Part shown: positions 45,626 through 57,152 of the stretch, one piece after another
Position numbering within the stretch: the first letter of the stretch is position 1
Layout: each line of letters opens with the position of its first letter
From: Haematobia irritans
Taxonomy: Eukaryota; Arthropoda; Insecta; Diptera; Muscidae
DNA: 64,000 nucleotides
Reading direction: 5' to 3'
Assembly (NCBI RefSeq): GCF_050003625.1
Contig: NC_134400.1
Span: 53,014,066 to 53,078,065 of the forward strand
The notes under the pieces: model-generated
The model's input: the letters and a program-made list of their open reading frames with translations, nothing else
Database searches by the model: none
Told to the model about the DNA's origin: nothing
Translations under genes and position numbers: made by a program

Positions 45626-46748
45626 CCGAAAAGACAAACATTTTTCCTAGTGTATTGAAAAACATTGATCAATGTCCATAACCTTGCAGGAAAATACAAG
45701 ATTTGAAAATTTTGCCAAATAGAAATAAAATGCCAAATTTTGCGGTATTTTTAAAATGTTAAAAATTTCCAAAATTTTGGTTTACGCTTGTGTTCGCTGT
45801 TACTTAATTCAGAGTGCAGTATTGCTTTCGTTTTTTGTTCCTTTTTTCGGGTGTAATATATACTTGTACACATATTTTATTATTATTATTTATTTTTTTG
45901 TTTGTAATTTTCCGGCAATGTCTTCAGATTTAGATCATCAGCACAAAATGAATTTTGACTTTGATGTGCGACATCATCAAACATCAAAGTGCTTGCGAAT
46001 AAACGAATCTGTCAACACTTGCGGTTAGATGCGGCATGGTGCAATGGCGTGGGGTAGGGTGGGGGTGAGTAGTGAGTTAAGCTGTAATGTGTGAATGCAA
46101 CATTACCGATATTCGTATATAGGGAAATTCCTTTGGCACGACCAAAGGAAAATATGCTTGGCAAACAATTTTTCGTTGTTTTGGTTTTTCTGATTTTTAA
46201 TGGGATTTTTTATTATTCTCTTTGCGTTTTATTATTTTTATGATTTTCGGTTTATTTTTTCATGCTTATTCCCCCTATGGATGGTTGAATGGATTATTGG
46301 AGCCATGTGTTCACACATGGAAGTGAATACTCAGAGTAAATAAAAATTAAATTTAACTGATTAAATTTTATTTGTTGAATATTTGGCAGAGCCATCACCA
46401 CTCAATAGCACTAATCAAAAGAATATCAACGCATAATTTTTCACAGTGTAATTAAATAATAGGATAAAAGTCACAGATATTTAGGCATTTAATTTTTTTC
46501 TATATTCTCCGAAATTAAATTTTTGACAAAGGAAGGCCTTTTACCTTTTAAATAATTTGCCCTGGTTTTTGGTCAGAGTGGCATCTTTGTAATTCTGTTT
46601 GCAATAATTGAAAAATTTTAGTTCTTAGTTTTCAGTATCTCAACATTTTAAGTTATTAAGAAAATATAACCACTGTGTTTTAAATAAAAATGCGATTGGT
46701 ATTTTTATATTAAAAAATAAATTTAATGCTCCGAATAGAGTAATTGAA
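45626..46748. other. AT-rich DNA, no gene recognised
   Basis: GTGGGGTAGGGTGGGGGTGA at 46050 is a short G-rich island. No element ends, no domain in the open frames. Confidence 0.45.
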
Positions 46749-46903
46749 ATGGGCCCACTAAATACTCACTACTCGAAGGGCAGGTCTGCTGAGAAGGCAT
46801 TGCATGAACTAGTCAGGTTTAGCGGAAGCTCACAATCTGTCAATGAATACACAATTGTGGCATTTCTAGACATCGAAGAAACATTCAATAACGTCCATCC
46901 TTA
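46749..46903 (+). pseudogene. reverse transcriptase motif-A fragment of a LINE
   Basis: Translates HYSKGRSAEKALHELVRF, then TIVAFLDIEETFNNVHP. This is the RT segment ending in motif A (FLDIExxFNNV) typical of the LOA/R1/I group. Only about 150 bp survive. It is not the jockey-like family at 26-34 kb, whose motif A reads LLDHSKAF. Confidence 0.75.
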
Positions 46904-47110
46904 GCAAGAAAAAATCACGAAATTAATTGATCCAATTAAATTTTTAATTGAAATGTTTTCAATCACAGAAATGATCGTATCAATTAAAAAATTAATTGAT
47001 ACTGTTAATTTTTTCAACTAATAAATTCGTTGAATCGATTAAATTGTTAATTGAATGTTTCTTAAAGTTCAATAAAGACTTTAATTGGAAAAATTTTCAG
47101 GCAATTTGTT
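46904..47110. repeat. TCAATTAA-rich AT element
   Basis: TTAATTGATCCAATTAAATT, CAATTAAAAAATTAATTG and similar words; resembles 35330-35620. Confidence 0.4.
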
Positions 47111-47401
47111 TCTGCGTAATGTTAAAAACTTTATTGTTTCTTCTATTTTTACGTGTACTAACGGAATGAAAAAATAGTAATTTTGAAGACCTACCTCAAT
47201 AACTTCTAAAGCTATATAAGGTTTTGAGAACTTGATTATTGAATTGTGACCAAATAGCCTTACGAAAATAAGGGCTGTTTGGCCTATAATATCTATCATA
47301 GTGTGAGAAAAAATACAAAAAAAGAATACGGAAAATATCTGCTACAGTTCTTGAATGAATGTCTATTTACTAGAGACATACAGTAGAAAAGAAATCTCAT
47401 A

Positions 47402-48597
47402 TTTATACCCTGCGCCACAATGTGGAACAGGGTATTATAAGTTAGTGCATATGTTTGCAACACCCAGAAAGAGGCCAGATAGGCATACGGTGTCTTTGGC
47501 AAAAATGCTCAAGGTGGGCTCCTGAGTCGATATAGCCATGTCCGTCTGTCTGTGAACACACCAAAGTCTAAGTCGCAATTTTAATTCAATCGACTTCAAA
47601 TTTGGCACAAGTATGTATTTTAGCTCAGAATAGAACCCTATTGATTTTGGAAGAAATCGGTTCAGATTTAGATATAGCTCCCATATATATCTTTCGCCCG
47701 ATATGGACTTATAGGGCCTCAGAAACCAAAGTTTTACCCTGATTTTCTTAAAATTTTGCTCAAGAAGAACAATTGGTACCATAGTCAAGTGTGACAAATT
47801 TTATTGAAATCGGTTCAGATTTACATATAGCTCCCATATATATCTTTCGCCCGATATGGACTAATATGGTCCCAGAAGCCAGAGTTTTACTCCAATTTGG
47901 TTGAAATTTTGCACTAGGAGTAAAGTTAGTAGTGTACTCAAGTGTGCCACATTATATTGAAATCGGTACAGATTTAGATATAACATAGCTCCCATATATA
48001 TCGTTCGCCCGATTTACACTCATATGACCACAGAGGCCAATTTTTTACTCCGATATAGTTGAAATTTTGCACAGGGGGTAGAATTGCCTTAGTAGCTATG
48101 CGTGCCAAATTTGGTTGAAATCGGTTCAGATTTAGATATAGCTCCCATATATATGTTTTTCTAATTTCGACAAAACTGGTCAAAATGCCAACATTTTCAT
48201 TGTAAAATCGCCTCTTCTTAGCCGAAAAGTTTTAAAAAATACTCTAATTTGCCTAAACTTCTAATACATATATGTCGAGCGATAAATCATAAATAAACTT
48301 TTGCGAAGTTTCCTTAAAATTGCTTCAGATTTAAATGTTTCCCGTATGTTTTTACTAACATTGTGTTCCACCCTAGTGCATATCCGACTTAAATTTTGAG
48401 TCTATAGATTTTGTGGAAGTCTATCAAATTCTGTCCAGACCGAGTGACATTTAACTGTATGTATTTGGGACAAACCTTTATATATAGCACCCCACACATT
48501 TGACGGATGTGATATGGTATCGAAAATTTAGATCTACAAGGTGGTGCAAGGTATAATATAGTCGGCCCCGCCCGACTTTAGACTTTTCTTACTGGTT
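47402..48597 (-). mobile_element. HP-B1, complete element
   Basis: Hairpin ATACCCTGCGCCACAATGTG..CAGGGTATTATA at 47404, TGAGTCGATATAGCCATGTC with a short GTCTGTCTG, four ~153-bp units, and the AGTCGGCCCCGCCCGACTTT hairpin near the far end (TTCTTACTGGTT). Confidence 0.8.
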
Positions 48598-48627
48598 TAA
48601 TTTAAATTTAATTTAAATTTGAGAGTA

Positions 48628-48764
48628 AATCGGGCGAAATGCTAATTATACTCCCTGAGCAAAATTTCAATTAAATCGGAGTAAAAGATAGGCCACTGTG
48701 GTCATATGAGTGTAAATCGGGCGAACGATATATATGGGAGCTATATCTAAATCTGAACCAGGGA
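48628..48764 (+). mobile_element. HP-B fragment
   Basis: One unit, GCAAAATTTCAATTAAATCG to GGGAGCTATATCTAAATCTG, stopping at AACC where the GGAGC array begins. Confidence 0.65.
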
Positions 48765-48905
48765 TCCGGAGCGGAGCGTGGAGCGGAGCGGAGCAAGCCC
48801 TTTTTTTGCCGGAGAGGGAGCGGAGCGGGAGCGGCATTTCTAAAATCCGGAGCGGAGCGGGAGCGGAGCGGTTTCCAAATGAAAAACCGCTCCGCTCCGA
48901 ATAAA
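48765..48905. repeat. (GGAGC)n array starting CAGGGATCCGGAGCGG
   Basis: A G+C island of GGAGCGGAGC words broken by CCCTTTTTTTGCC and ATTTCTAAAATCC, with an inverted CCGCTCCGCTCCG at the right. The CAGGG start resembles hAT termini; no 8-bp duplication could be confirmed. Confidence 0.7.
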
Positions 48906-49231
48906 ATATTACTTGAATGAAATGTGTAACTTTGAAATTACACTGTGTAGGTAATTTCAAATTTAGCTAGTACTTAGCGTAGTGTGAGTAAACGTTTAAA
49001 ATATACGATATGTATTTTTGTACGTACGCACATTGGGGAAAACACAAAGTGTTTTTTAGTAATTGTTTTCAAAAACGGCAAATGTCAAAATATATATCTA
49101 GTATGTGTTGTAAAAGTAACAACAGTACTTTCGATCAATTTCATCCCGTATTACTACAAAGATGTTTGTAATGAACGTCAAATAAATGCAATTAAACGAT
49201 CTTATTTATATTTAATTTTTTAGTTTTCTAC
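48906..49231. other. AT-rich, no feature recognised
   Basis: Nothing but short open frames. It may be the body of the element whose end is the GGAGC array. Confidence 0.4.
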
Positions 49232-49880
49232 ACTGAAAAAAATATTGTCGTGAAGTCAAAGATTCCATGTCCTTAGAATAAGAATGCAAATTTTGCTTAA
49301 CATGGAAGACGCATTTCTCTAAAATAAAGTTTTTTTTCTTGTCCAAAAGGCAATAAACTTTTGAATGAAGTTGTAATGTCCTTATAATTAAGTGATTTTA
49401 CTTAAAAATGTGTATCATAACATGAAAGATAAAATTTTTGAGGTAAGGTCAACGTGACTTTAATAATTAAGAAAACTTCTTTAAAATTAATGAAATTGTC
49501 TTTAAATTTGTTTCCTTTTTGCATCTTGCCTACAAAGCAAAAAATCGTTAAAAATAAGACATGTTTTTCAACACTTTATTTTAAAGACGCTTTTTACTTG
49601 AAACATAGCATAATTTCTACTGGAAGTCGAGTCTTAATATGGAAAAAAATAACTCGTTAACTCGTTTTTAAAGGATTTTGATAACAACTGACGAAAAAAA
49701 ATCTAAAAAAATTAAAAATTAACATTTGCTTCCTAGAAGCAAGTACATAACCCCCAAATTTAAAAGAGAATTACGTCTTTAAAGTATCCTTACTTGTATT
49801 CTCCGCTTCTTTGGCTCGGAATTAATACCCAAACTGTTAAAGTAAAGACAAAATCTTTGGAACCGGGCATGCTTTTTTTC
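49232..49880 (+). mobile_element. J1, J-family element
   Basis: CTACACTGAAAAAAATATTG start; AGAATGCAAATTTTGCTTA, TTAAGTGATTTTACTTAAAA and TTTGGCTCGGAATTAATACC shared with J2 or the 24310 relic. The right end is not sharp. Confidence 0.5.
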
Positions 49881-50384
49881 ATTCACATTTGCTTTACTAT
49901 TGTACTATATCCTAGCATTGTCTTATTTCTGATATTAGTTCTCGAAAATTTAATTAAAATTATGGATAGTTTCAATTTTGGTTGAAAAATGTGCGCATAT
50001 ACATTTATTATACAATAAAGGGGAAAAAAGCGAAATTAGGTAACACTAGATCTGAGTAAGAATATTCGTAGGTATACCACGGACTGATGTCGATGGAGGT
50101 TGTTGCAAACATAAACATACACACACACACATTACAAATATAACAAAACCTCTTCTCTACGTCTGTTGCAAAACAAAAAAAAAACTTTCGGAGAGTAGTT
50201 ACTTATACTCTGTGTATAGACTTTCAATTCCAATCAGCGTTGCCGTTTTGGTCCGATCGACCAAAATTGGTCCAAAAGATTTCTAATTTTTAAATTTAGT
50301 CCGATGGTCAGACCAAACAGAATTTGGTCCATTTTGGTCCATTTTCATAAATTTGGTTTCTATCACATACTAAATAGTAGATGG
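49881..50384. other. no gene recognised; GGTCCATTTTGG words
   Basis: Contains (CA)n at 50120-50133 and a cluster of ATTTGGTCCATTTTGGTCC type repeats at 50250-50345. Confidence 0.4.
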
Positions 50385-50684
50385 TACACCGCAAAGAATA
50401 TTGTCGGGAGGCCAAATATTTCACATGCTTAAAATACGAATACGAATTTTGCTTAGAATAGAAGACGTATTTCTCTGAAAAAAAGTTTTTCCTTGTCTAA
50501 AAGTCTCTTAAATTTTCAATGAAGTCTGTTTGTCCTTATAGCTAAGTGATTCGACATAAAAATGTGTATCCTAACATGAATGCAAATTTCGTTTTAATGA
50601 AGTCAAAATGGATTTAATATTTCTGAAAAAATCTTCAAAATTAATAAAATATTTCAACACATTGTTTTAAAGTCATTATACCCT

Positions 50685-51294
50685 AAACCACATAGTGGTT
50701 AGGGTATAATAAGTTTGATCTGTCAAAAAATGTGCCTACAAGAAATATTGATTTTAGACCCCATAAAATATATACCGATCGACTCAGAATCACCTCCTGA
50801 GTCGATCTAGCGCTTGGCGTCCGTCCGTCTGTCCATGTATTTGTTGTTCACAGGATTTCGGTCGCAATTATTAACCGATTTTGATGAAATTTGGTACAGG
50901 GAGTTTGTTTGGGCACAAGGACGAACGTTATTGAATTTGGAAGAAATCGGATCAAATTTAGATATAGCTCCCATATATATGTATTGCCCGATTTCGACAA
51001 TTGGGGTCACGTAGCACTTTTTTTACTAACCGATCGTCGTCAAATTTAGCACAAAATAATCTTCTATATCACCCTTTAAGTCTGAAAATTTCATCGAAAT
51101 CGGTTCAGATTTAGATATAGGTCCCATATATATGTATCGCCCGATTTTGTCAAATTAGGTCATAAAACCCTTATTTATCAACCGATCTTACTCAAAGTTG
51201 GCGAAATGTAATCTTCTATAGCACTAACTATATGTGCAAAAAATCATCGAAATCGGTTCAGATTTAGCTATAGCTCCCATATATGTACCGCCCG
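50685..51294 (-). mobile_element. HP-C2, outward hairpin end and interior
   Basis: ATACCCTAAACCACATAGTG..AGGGTATAATA, CACCTCCTGAGTCGATCTAG, GTCCGTCCGTCTGTCC, then CGGTTCAGATTTAGATATAG units. Stops at CCGCCCG where the GGAGC array begins. About 95% like HP-C1. Confidence 0.72.
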
Positions 51295-51416
51295 TGGAGC
51301 GGAGCGATTTTTTTTCTCGGAGCGGAGCGAGGAGCGGAGCGGTTTTTTTTCTCCGGAGCGGGAGCGGGAGCGGAGCGGAGCGAAAAAATGGACCGCTCCG
51401 GATCCCTGATCTGAAC
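51295..51416. repeat. (GGAGC)n array, inverted relative to 48765
   Basis: TGGAGCGGAGCG words with T-runs, closing with ACCGCTCCGGATCCCTGA, the inverse of the 48765 array's start. It joins HP-C2 to HP-B2. Confidence 0.75.
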
Positions 51417-52432
51417 CGATTTCAATAAAATTTGGCGCACTTGACTACACTACTAATTGTACTCCTAGTGCAAAATTTCAATCAAATTGGGGTAAAACTC
51501 TGGCTTCTGGGACCTTATTAGTCCATATCGGGCGAAATATATATATGGGACCTATATCTAAATCTGAAACGATTTCAATAAAATTTGGCACACTTGACTA
51601 TAGTACTAATTGTTCTTCTTGTGCAAAATTTTAAGCAAATTAGGGTAAAACTCTAGCTTCTGGGGCCATATAAGTCCATATCGGGCGAAAGCTATATATG
51701 GGAGCTATATCTAAATCTGAACCGATTTCAACCAAATTTGGCACGCATAGCTACAATGCTAATTCTACTCCCTGTGCAAAATTTCAACTAAATCGGATCA
51801 AAAAATTGGTCTCTCTGGTCATATGAGTGTAAATCGGGCGAACGATATATATGGGAGCTATATCTAAATCTGAACCGATTTCAATAAAATTTGGCACACT
51901 TGAGTACACTACTAATTTTACTCCTAGTGCAAAATTTCAACCAAATTGGAGTAAAACTCTGGCTTCTGGGACCATATTAGTCCATATCGGGCGAAAGATA
52001 TATATGGGAGCTATATCTAAATCTGAACCGATTTCAATAAAATGTGGCACACTTGACTATAGTACCAATTGTTCTTCTTGAGCAAAATTTTAAGCAAATC
52101 AGCTTCTGGGGCCATATAAGTCCATATCGGGCGAAAGATATATATCGGAGCCATATCTAAATCCGAACCGATTTCTTAAATCAATAGGGTTCTATTCTGA
52201 TCCAAAACACATACATGTGCCAAATTTGAAGTCGATTGGATTAAAACTGCGACCTAGACTTTGATTACAAAAATGTGTTCACAGACAGACGGACATGGCT
52301 ATATCGACTCAGGAGCCCACCCTGAGCATTTTTGCCAAAGACACCATATGTCTATCTCGTCTCCTTCTGGGTGCTGCAAACATGTGCACTAACTTATAAT
52401 ACCCTGTTCCACAGTGTGGCGCAGGGTATAAA
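51417..52432 (+). mobile_element. HP-B2, interior and hairpin end
   Basis: Five ~153-bp units (AAATCTGAA at 51560, 51713, 51866, 52019), CACAGACAGACGGACATGGC and the CCCTGTTCCACAGTGTGGCG hairpin. The AACAAGTA end is absent. Confidence 0.78.
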
Positions 52433-52512
52433 AATTTAAGGAATCATTATAAACTTTAAATAAAAATGTCTAAAATTTAGGTAGCATTAGGCAAATAATT
52501 TTTTCAGTGTGC

Positions 52513-53755
52513 AATGAGATATAGCGTTGTGGTCTGATGGCCTGTACTTCTACTATTGAGTTGATAGAAAATATTGCTATTTTTAACGAAATGTTACAGT
52601 CGAATTGAGCCAACGAAACAATTCCATATATACAGTGGAAAAATCGTTATTATAATAATTTCCCTACTCAATAAAGAACACTTCATTGGTTTCAATTTAA
52701 TGAATTTCTCCTTGTGTGCAAAATACAGGATCCTGTATTCTTTCCTATGCATTCATCATTGCCAAATTCGGTCCACTTGAAGTCCTGTTAACATGAAACT
52801 ACTTAAGCACACACATATCAAAATATTCTCCTCTCCTAATAAGGTTTTGCGAATTGAAAAATAATACCGAAATCCAAATAAAACCTTTGCGAATGATAAT
52901 GACTAACTCTGAGATCGATGTTCGTAGTAAGCTAGGGAACATTGACTTATATCAACGACCATATATATTATTACACTCTCCTGTCCATGGTTCCAAAGAC
53001 AGAACTGTCGAGGCTGTTTGGAATTAATGTTAACGCAATCTCAGCCATAAAGGAAGTTAGCAGTAAATTAAGCATAAGCACCTTGAACAACTCATAAATA
53101 TGGTCCTGGGCACATTTTCACAGAGCTCACTTCCGTGGCATAGACGATTAATGTGGTCGTTCACCACCAAATGGCCACTCTTTAATGTCAGCTTTCAATT
53201 AATAGGAGCACACTTAACCACCATCCACATTTTAACATCCCTGGGCGAAGGAAGGCTGGATGTTTGCTTTAGGAGAGATGCTACACCCAAATGCACCATC
53301 AGAATGGGACAACCTTTAGTTACGGCCACAGCGTAATTGAGAAGCTGGACCATAAATAGCCATAATATGGCTTTCTCCGAGAGTAATTAAGTAGCAAAAG
53401 TTCCACACGGCAATCAAAACACTTAATTACGCTATAGTGCATATGAATAATAAATAACGAAAATACCCGTAAAACAAAATGAAAAAGAAGCAATAACACC
53501 AGCTACCAGGGAGCACAGCAAAAGCAACCATCAAAAGAGGAGGAGGTCAGTTCGATTTGAAGATGTATGATTGCGTCCGTATGTTTGGACACCCCTAGAA
53601 ACTACTATTGCTGTTATGACCATAATACAACCAGGTTACTGTGGAAACAGAATTTTAAGGTAAAATTAATAGGGATTGCAGATGAAATTTGTATACGCAC
53701 GAAGTAGGATTATGGTATCGGATCATCAGATCAAATGGGAACCCGCGTTCTTCAG
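52513..53755. other. higher-complexity DNA, no gene recognised
   Basis: 52530-52720 faintly resembles the 40900 MITE (GAGCCAACGAAACAATT, TTAATGAATTTCTCCTTGTG). 52800-53755 shows no repeats. A 78-codon frame at 53100 lacks domain features. Confidence 0.45.
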
Positions 53756-54470
53756 ACTCACTTAAAATATTAAGTCCATTATGATACCAAACTACAAACG
53801 AGGAAAAACATTTTTTTTAAATCTTCAATTTCGAAAAAAAAATCGCTCAAATTGATTACTCGACTTCGGATGTTATTCAAAATACTCTTTAAACGAAGAA
53901 GTCAGATTTCAAAGGGAACATCTTTCCGAAATCTTGCGAGCATTTTGGGAATATATGTAAAGATTTAAGAAAATTTCCAACTAATGGGTTTTTCTATCAA
54001 ATAACGTTTCTTTAAATCGCCTTGTGGGCGCCCAAAACTATGCACTATAAATAAACCTGCTTGACTGTATGCGTTCATGACAATAACAGCTAAGTAGCTC
54101 AGTGGGTAATGTGTTAAGATACAACTGTATGGTACGTGGATCGATTCTCCTACCGGGCAAAAAGTAACATTTTATGAAAAATGTATAAAATCTAATAATT
54201 TCTTCTACATTGTTTGTAAGGTGCTAAGAACGCAATAAACATTGTCGAAGTGATAAAAATGTAAAGAAAGATACAATTGGACAGAAAATTACAAAAAGAG
54301 ATAGTTGTCATGAAATCCTGTAAAAGAATCAACGTATATTACAAAGATTTCTTTTTTTAACAGTGCAAATGCACTGTTAGAAAAACTAAAACTCATACAT
54401 AGTCGTAATGGAATTTCAACCAACAATTTCTCTGGGTGTAGTGAACGAGAATATATAATCCAATTTATAT
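53756..54470 (+). mobile_element. T5, decayed T-family region with unit B
   Basis: CTTAAAATATTAAGTCCATT at 53759 is a LINE crumb. From about 53920, TTTCCGAAATCTTGCGAGCA, the Pol III-like unit at 54085-54160 (AAGTAGCTCAGTGGGTAATG, GATCGATTCTCC) and TAATTTCTTCTACATTGTTT match T2/T3 in order. Confidence 0.55.
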
Positions 54471-57152
54471 ACTATTCGTTGTAAGGTTTAAAAGTTGCGG
54501 TAACCTTGCTATAACCAAGCTTTATAAAAATGGGACTTCAAGCTCACATTACTTCTAATCTTTAAATTAACTAAAAATTAATGAAGATTTGGAACAAAGT
54601 TAAAAAAGCTTCAACTGAAAGCTAAGACTTAATTTGAAAATTTGGAATTTTTTGTTTTTTTTTTTCTGAAACTACGAAAACAAAAAATTTACTAAAAGTA
54701 TTTGCTATGATTTTGATTTTTATACTGATAATTATTTTTACGTAAATAGATTTGAATAAAGAGAATGGAAGTTCGTTTAATAAGAACTGTACCCTTATTA
54801 TACCCTTCACCACAAGGTATAATAAGTTTGTGCATTTGTATGTAACGCCAACAAGGAAAAGTCAGATCCCCATCGTTTAGTATTCCGATCGTCTTAGTAT
54901 TAAATTCTGAGTCGATTTAGCGATGTCCGTCTGTCTGTCTGTTCGTGTATTTTTGTGCGCAAAGTACAGGTCGCAGTTTAAGTCCGATCGTTCTCAAATT
55001 TGGCGTAGGGTCGTTTTTTGGAACAAAGGCAATCGCTATTGATTTTGGAAAAAAAATCGGTTCAGATTTAGATATAGCTGTTATATATATTTATTCCCGA
55101 TCTGGTCATAATTGGCGTGTTTATCAACCGATGTACTTCGAATTCCGTACATCCAAATATTTTATGAGTCTCGAAAAACTTGCAAGCTATCAGCCAAATC
55201 GGTTCAGATTTAGATATAGCTCCCATATATATCTTTCGTCCGATTTAGACTCATATGGCAACAGAAGACAAAGTTTATTACCGATTTTCGTGAAATTTTG
55301 CACAGAGAGTAGAATTGACTATCTACCAATGCTTGGTAAATTCGATTGAAATCGGTTCAGATTTCGATATAGCTCCCATATATAACTTTCGTCCGATTTG
55401 GACTTTCATGGCCTCAAAAGCCAGAGTTTTGTCCTGACTTACTTCAAATTTTGCACATGGAGTACGTTTAATAGTATCAGTAAGTGTGCCAAATTTGGTT
55501 GCAATCGGTTCAGATTTAGATATAGCTCCCATATATATATTTCGCCCGATTTACACTCATATGACCACGGGGCCAAAGTTATACTCCCATTTACGTGAAA
55601 TTTTGCAGATATTGCAGAATTATTATCCTAACTATGCATGTCAAATTTAGTCAGAATCGGTTCAGATTATATATAGCTCCTATATATACGTACACCAGAG
55701 TTGGGGAAATATGGTAGACTTTTTCATATTTTAGACCCATTTTCAATGCGATTTTCCTCCAATTTGGAAAGTTTCCACGGAGAATATATTTAAAATGATA
55801 TTTAAGTGTGTCAAGTTTGATCTAATTTGGTTCAGATTTAGATAAAGCCTCCATATATTCGTTCTTCCGTTTTATACAAATATGGCCAAATTCCCACTCT
55901 ACACAAAATTCTGTTATGATTTCCCCATATCTTAGTCATATCCTACACAGTGCCAGAATTTCCACAGAACGGTTGAGTTTTAAATAAGGCTCCAAGTCGC
56001 CCGACTTGACCAACTAATATATCATAACCCACACTTGACCACATATCTTGGCGAGATCCAATCAATATCCTTGTAAAATCGCCACTGATGAGTAGCAAAA
56101 AATTGTAAATATTACTAAAATTGTCCTATATCTCGAATACATATGTATCGCCTGATAAATCATAAATGCTCTTTTGTACAATTGCATTAAAATTTCTGTC
56201 GCTTCATATTTCCCATATTTATACCCTTCACCAATACTGTGGTACAGGGTATAATAATTTTGTGCATTAGTATGTAACGCCAAGAAGGAGTAATCATAGA
56301 CCAACCTTTTAGTATACGGATCGGCTTAGAATTAAATTCTGAGTCGATTTAGCGATGTCCGTCTGTTGATGTATTTTTGTGCGCAAAGTACAGCTCGCAG
56401 TTTTAGTCCGATTGTTCTAAAATTTGGTATAGGGTCCTGTTTCGGCTCAAAGACGATCCCTATTGATTTTGGAAAAAATCGGTTCAGATTTAAATATATC
56501 TGCCATATTTATTTTTCACCGATCTGGTCATAATTGGCGTGTATATCAACCGATCTTCCTCAAATTCTGTACATCCGAATATTTTATGAGTCTCGAAAAA
56601 CTTGCAAAATATCAGCCAAATCAGTTCAGATTTAGATATAGCTCATTTACCCACAGAGGCCAATTTTTTGCTCCGATTTAGTTGAGATTGTGCATAGGGA
56701 GTAGAATTAGCATTGTAACTATGCGTGCCAAATTAGGTTGAAATCGGTTCATATTTGGATATATCTCCCATATATAGCTTTCGCCCGATTTACACTCATA
56801 TGACCACAGAGGCCAATTGTTAACTCCGATTTAGTTGAAATTTTGCACAGGGAGTAGAATTAGCATTGTAGCTATGCGTGCCAAATTTGGTTGACATCGG
56901 TTCAGATTTAGATAGCGCTACCATATATATGTTTTTCTGATTTCGACAAAAAATGGTCAAAATACCAACATTTTCCTTGTTAAATCGCCACTGCTTAGTC
57001 GAAAAGTTGTAAAAATGACTCTAATTTTCCTAAACTTCTAATACATATATATCGAGCGATAAATCATAAATAAACTTTTGCGAAGTTGCCTTAAAATTGC
57101 TTCAGATTTAAATGTTTCCCGCATTTTTTTTCTAAAATTGTGTTCCACCCTA

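Larger units (their letters stand above)
50385..52512 (+). mobile_element. J2, J-family element interrupted at its centre
   Basis: Outer parts 50385-50684 (TACACCGCAAAGAATATTG..) and 52433-52512 (..AAATAATTTTTTCAGTGTG) belong to J. The middle is an HP-C/GGAGC/HP-B composite. Confidence 0.55.
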
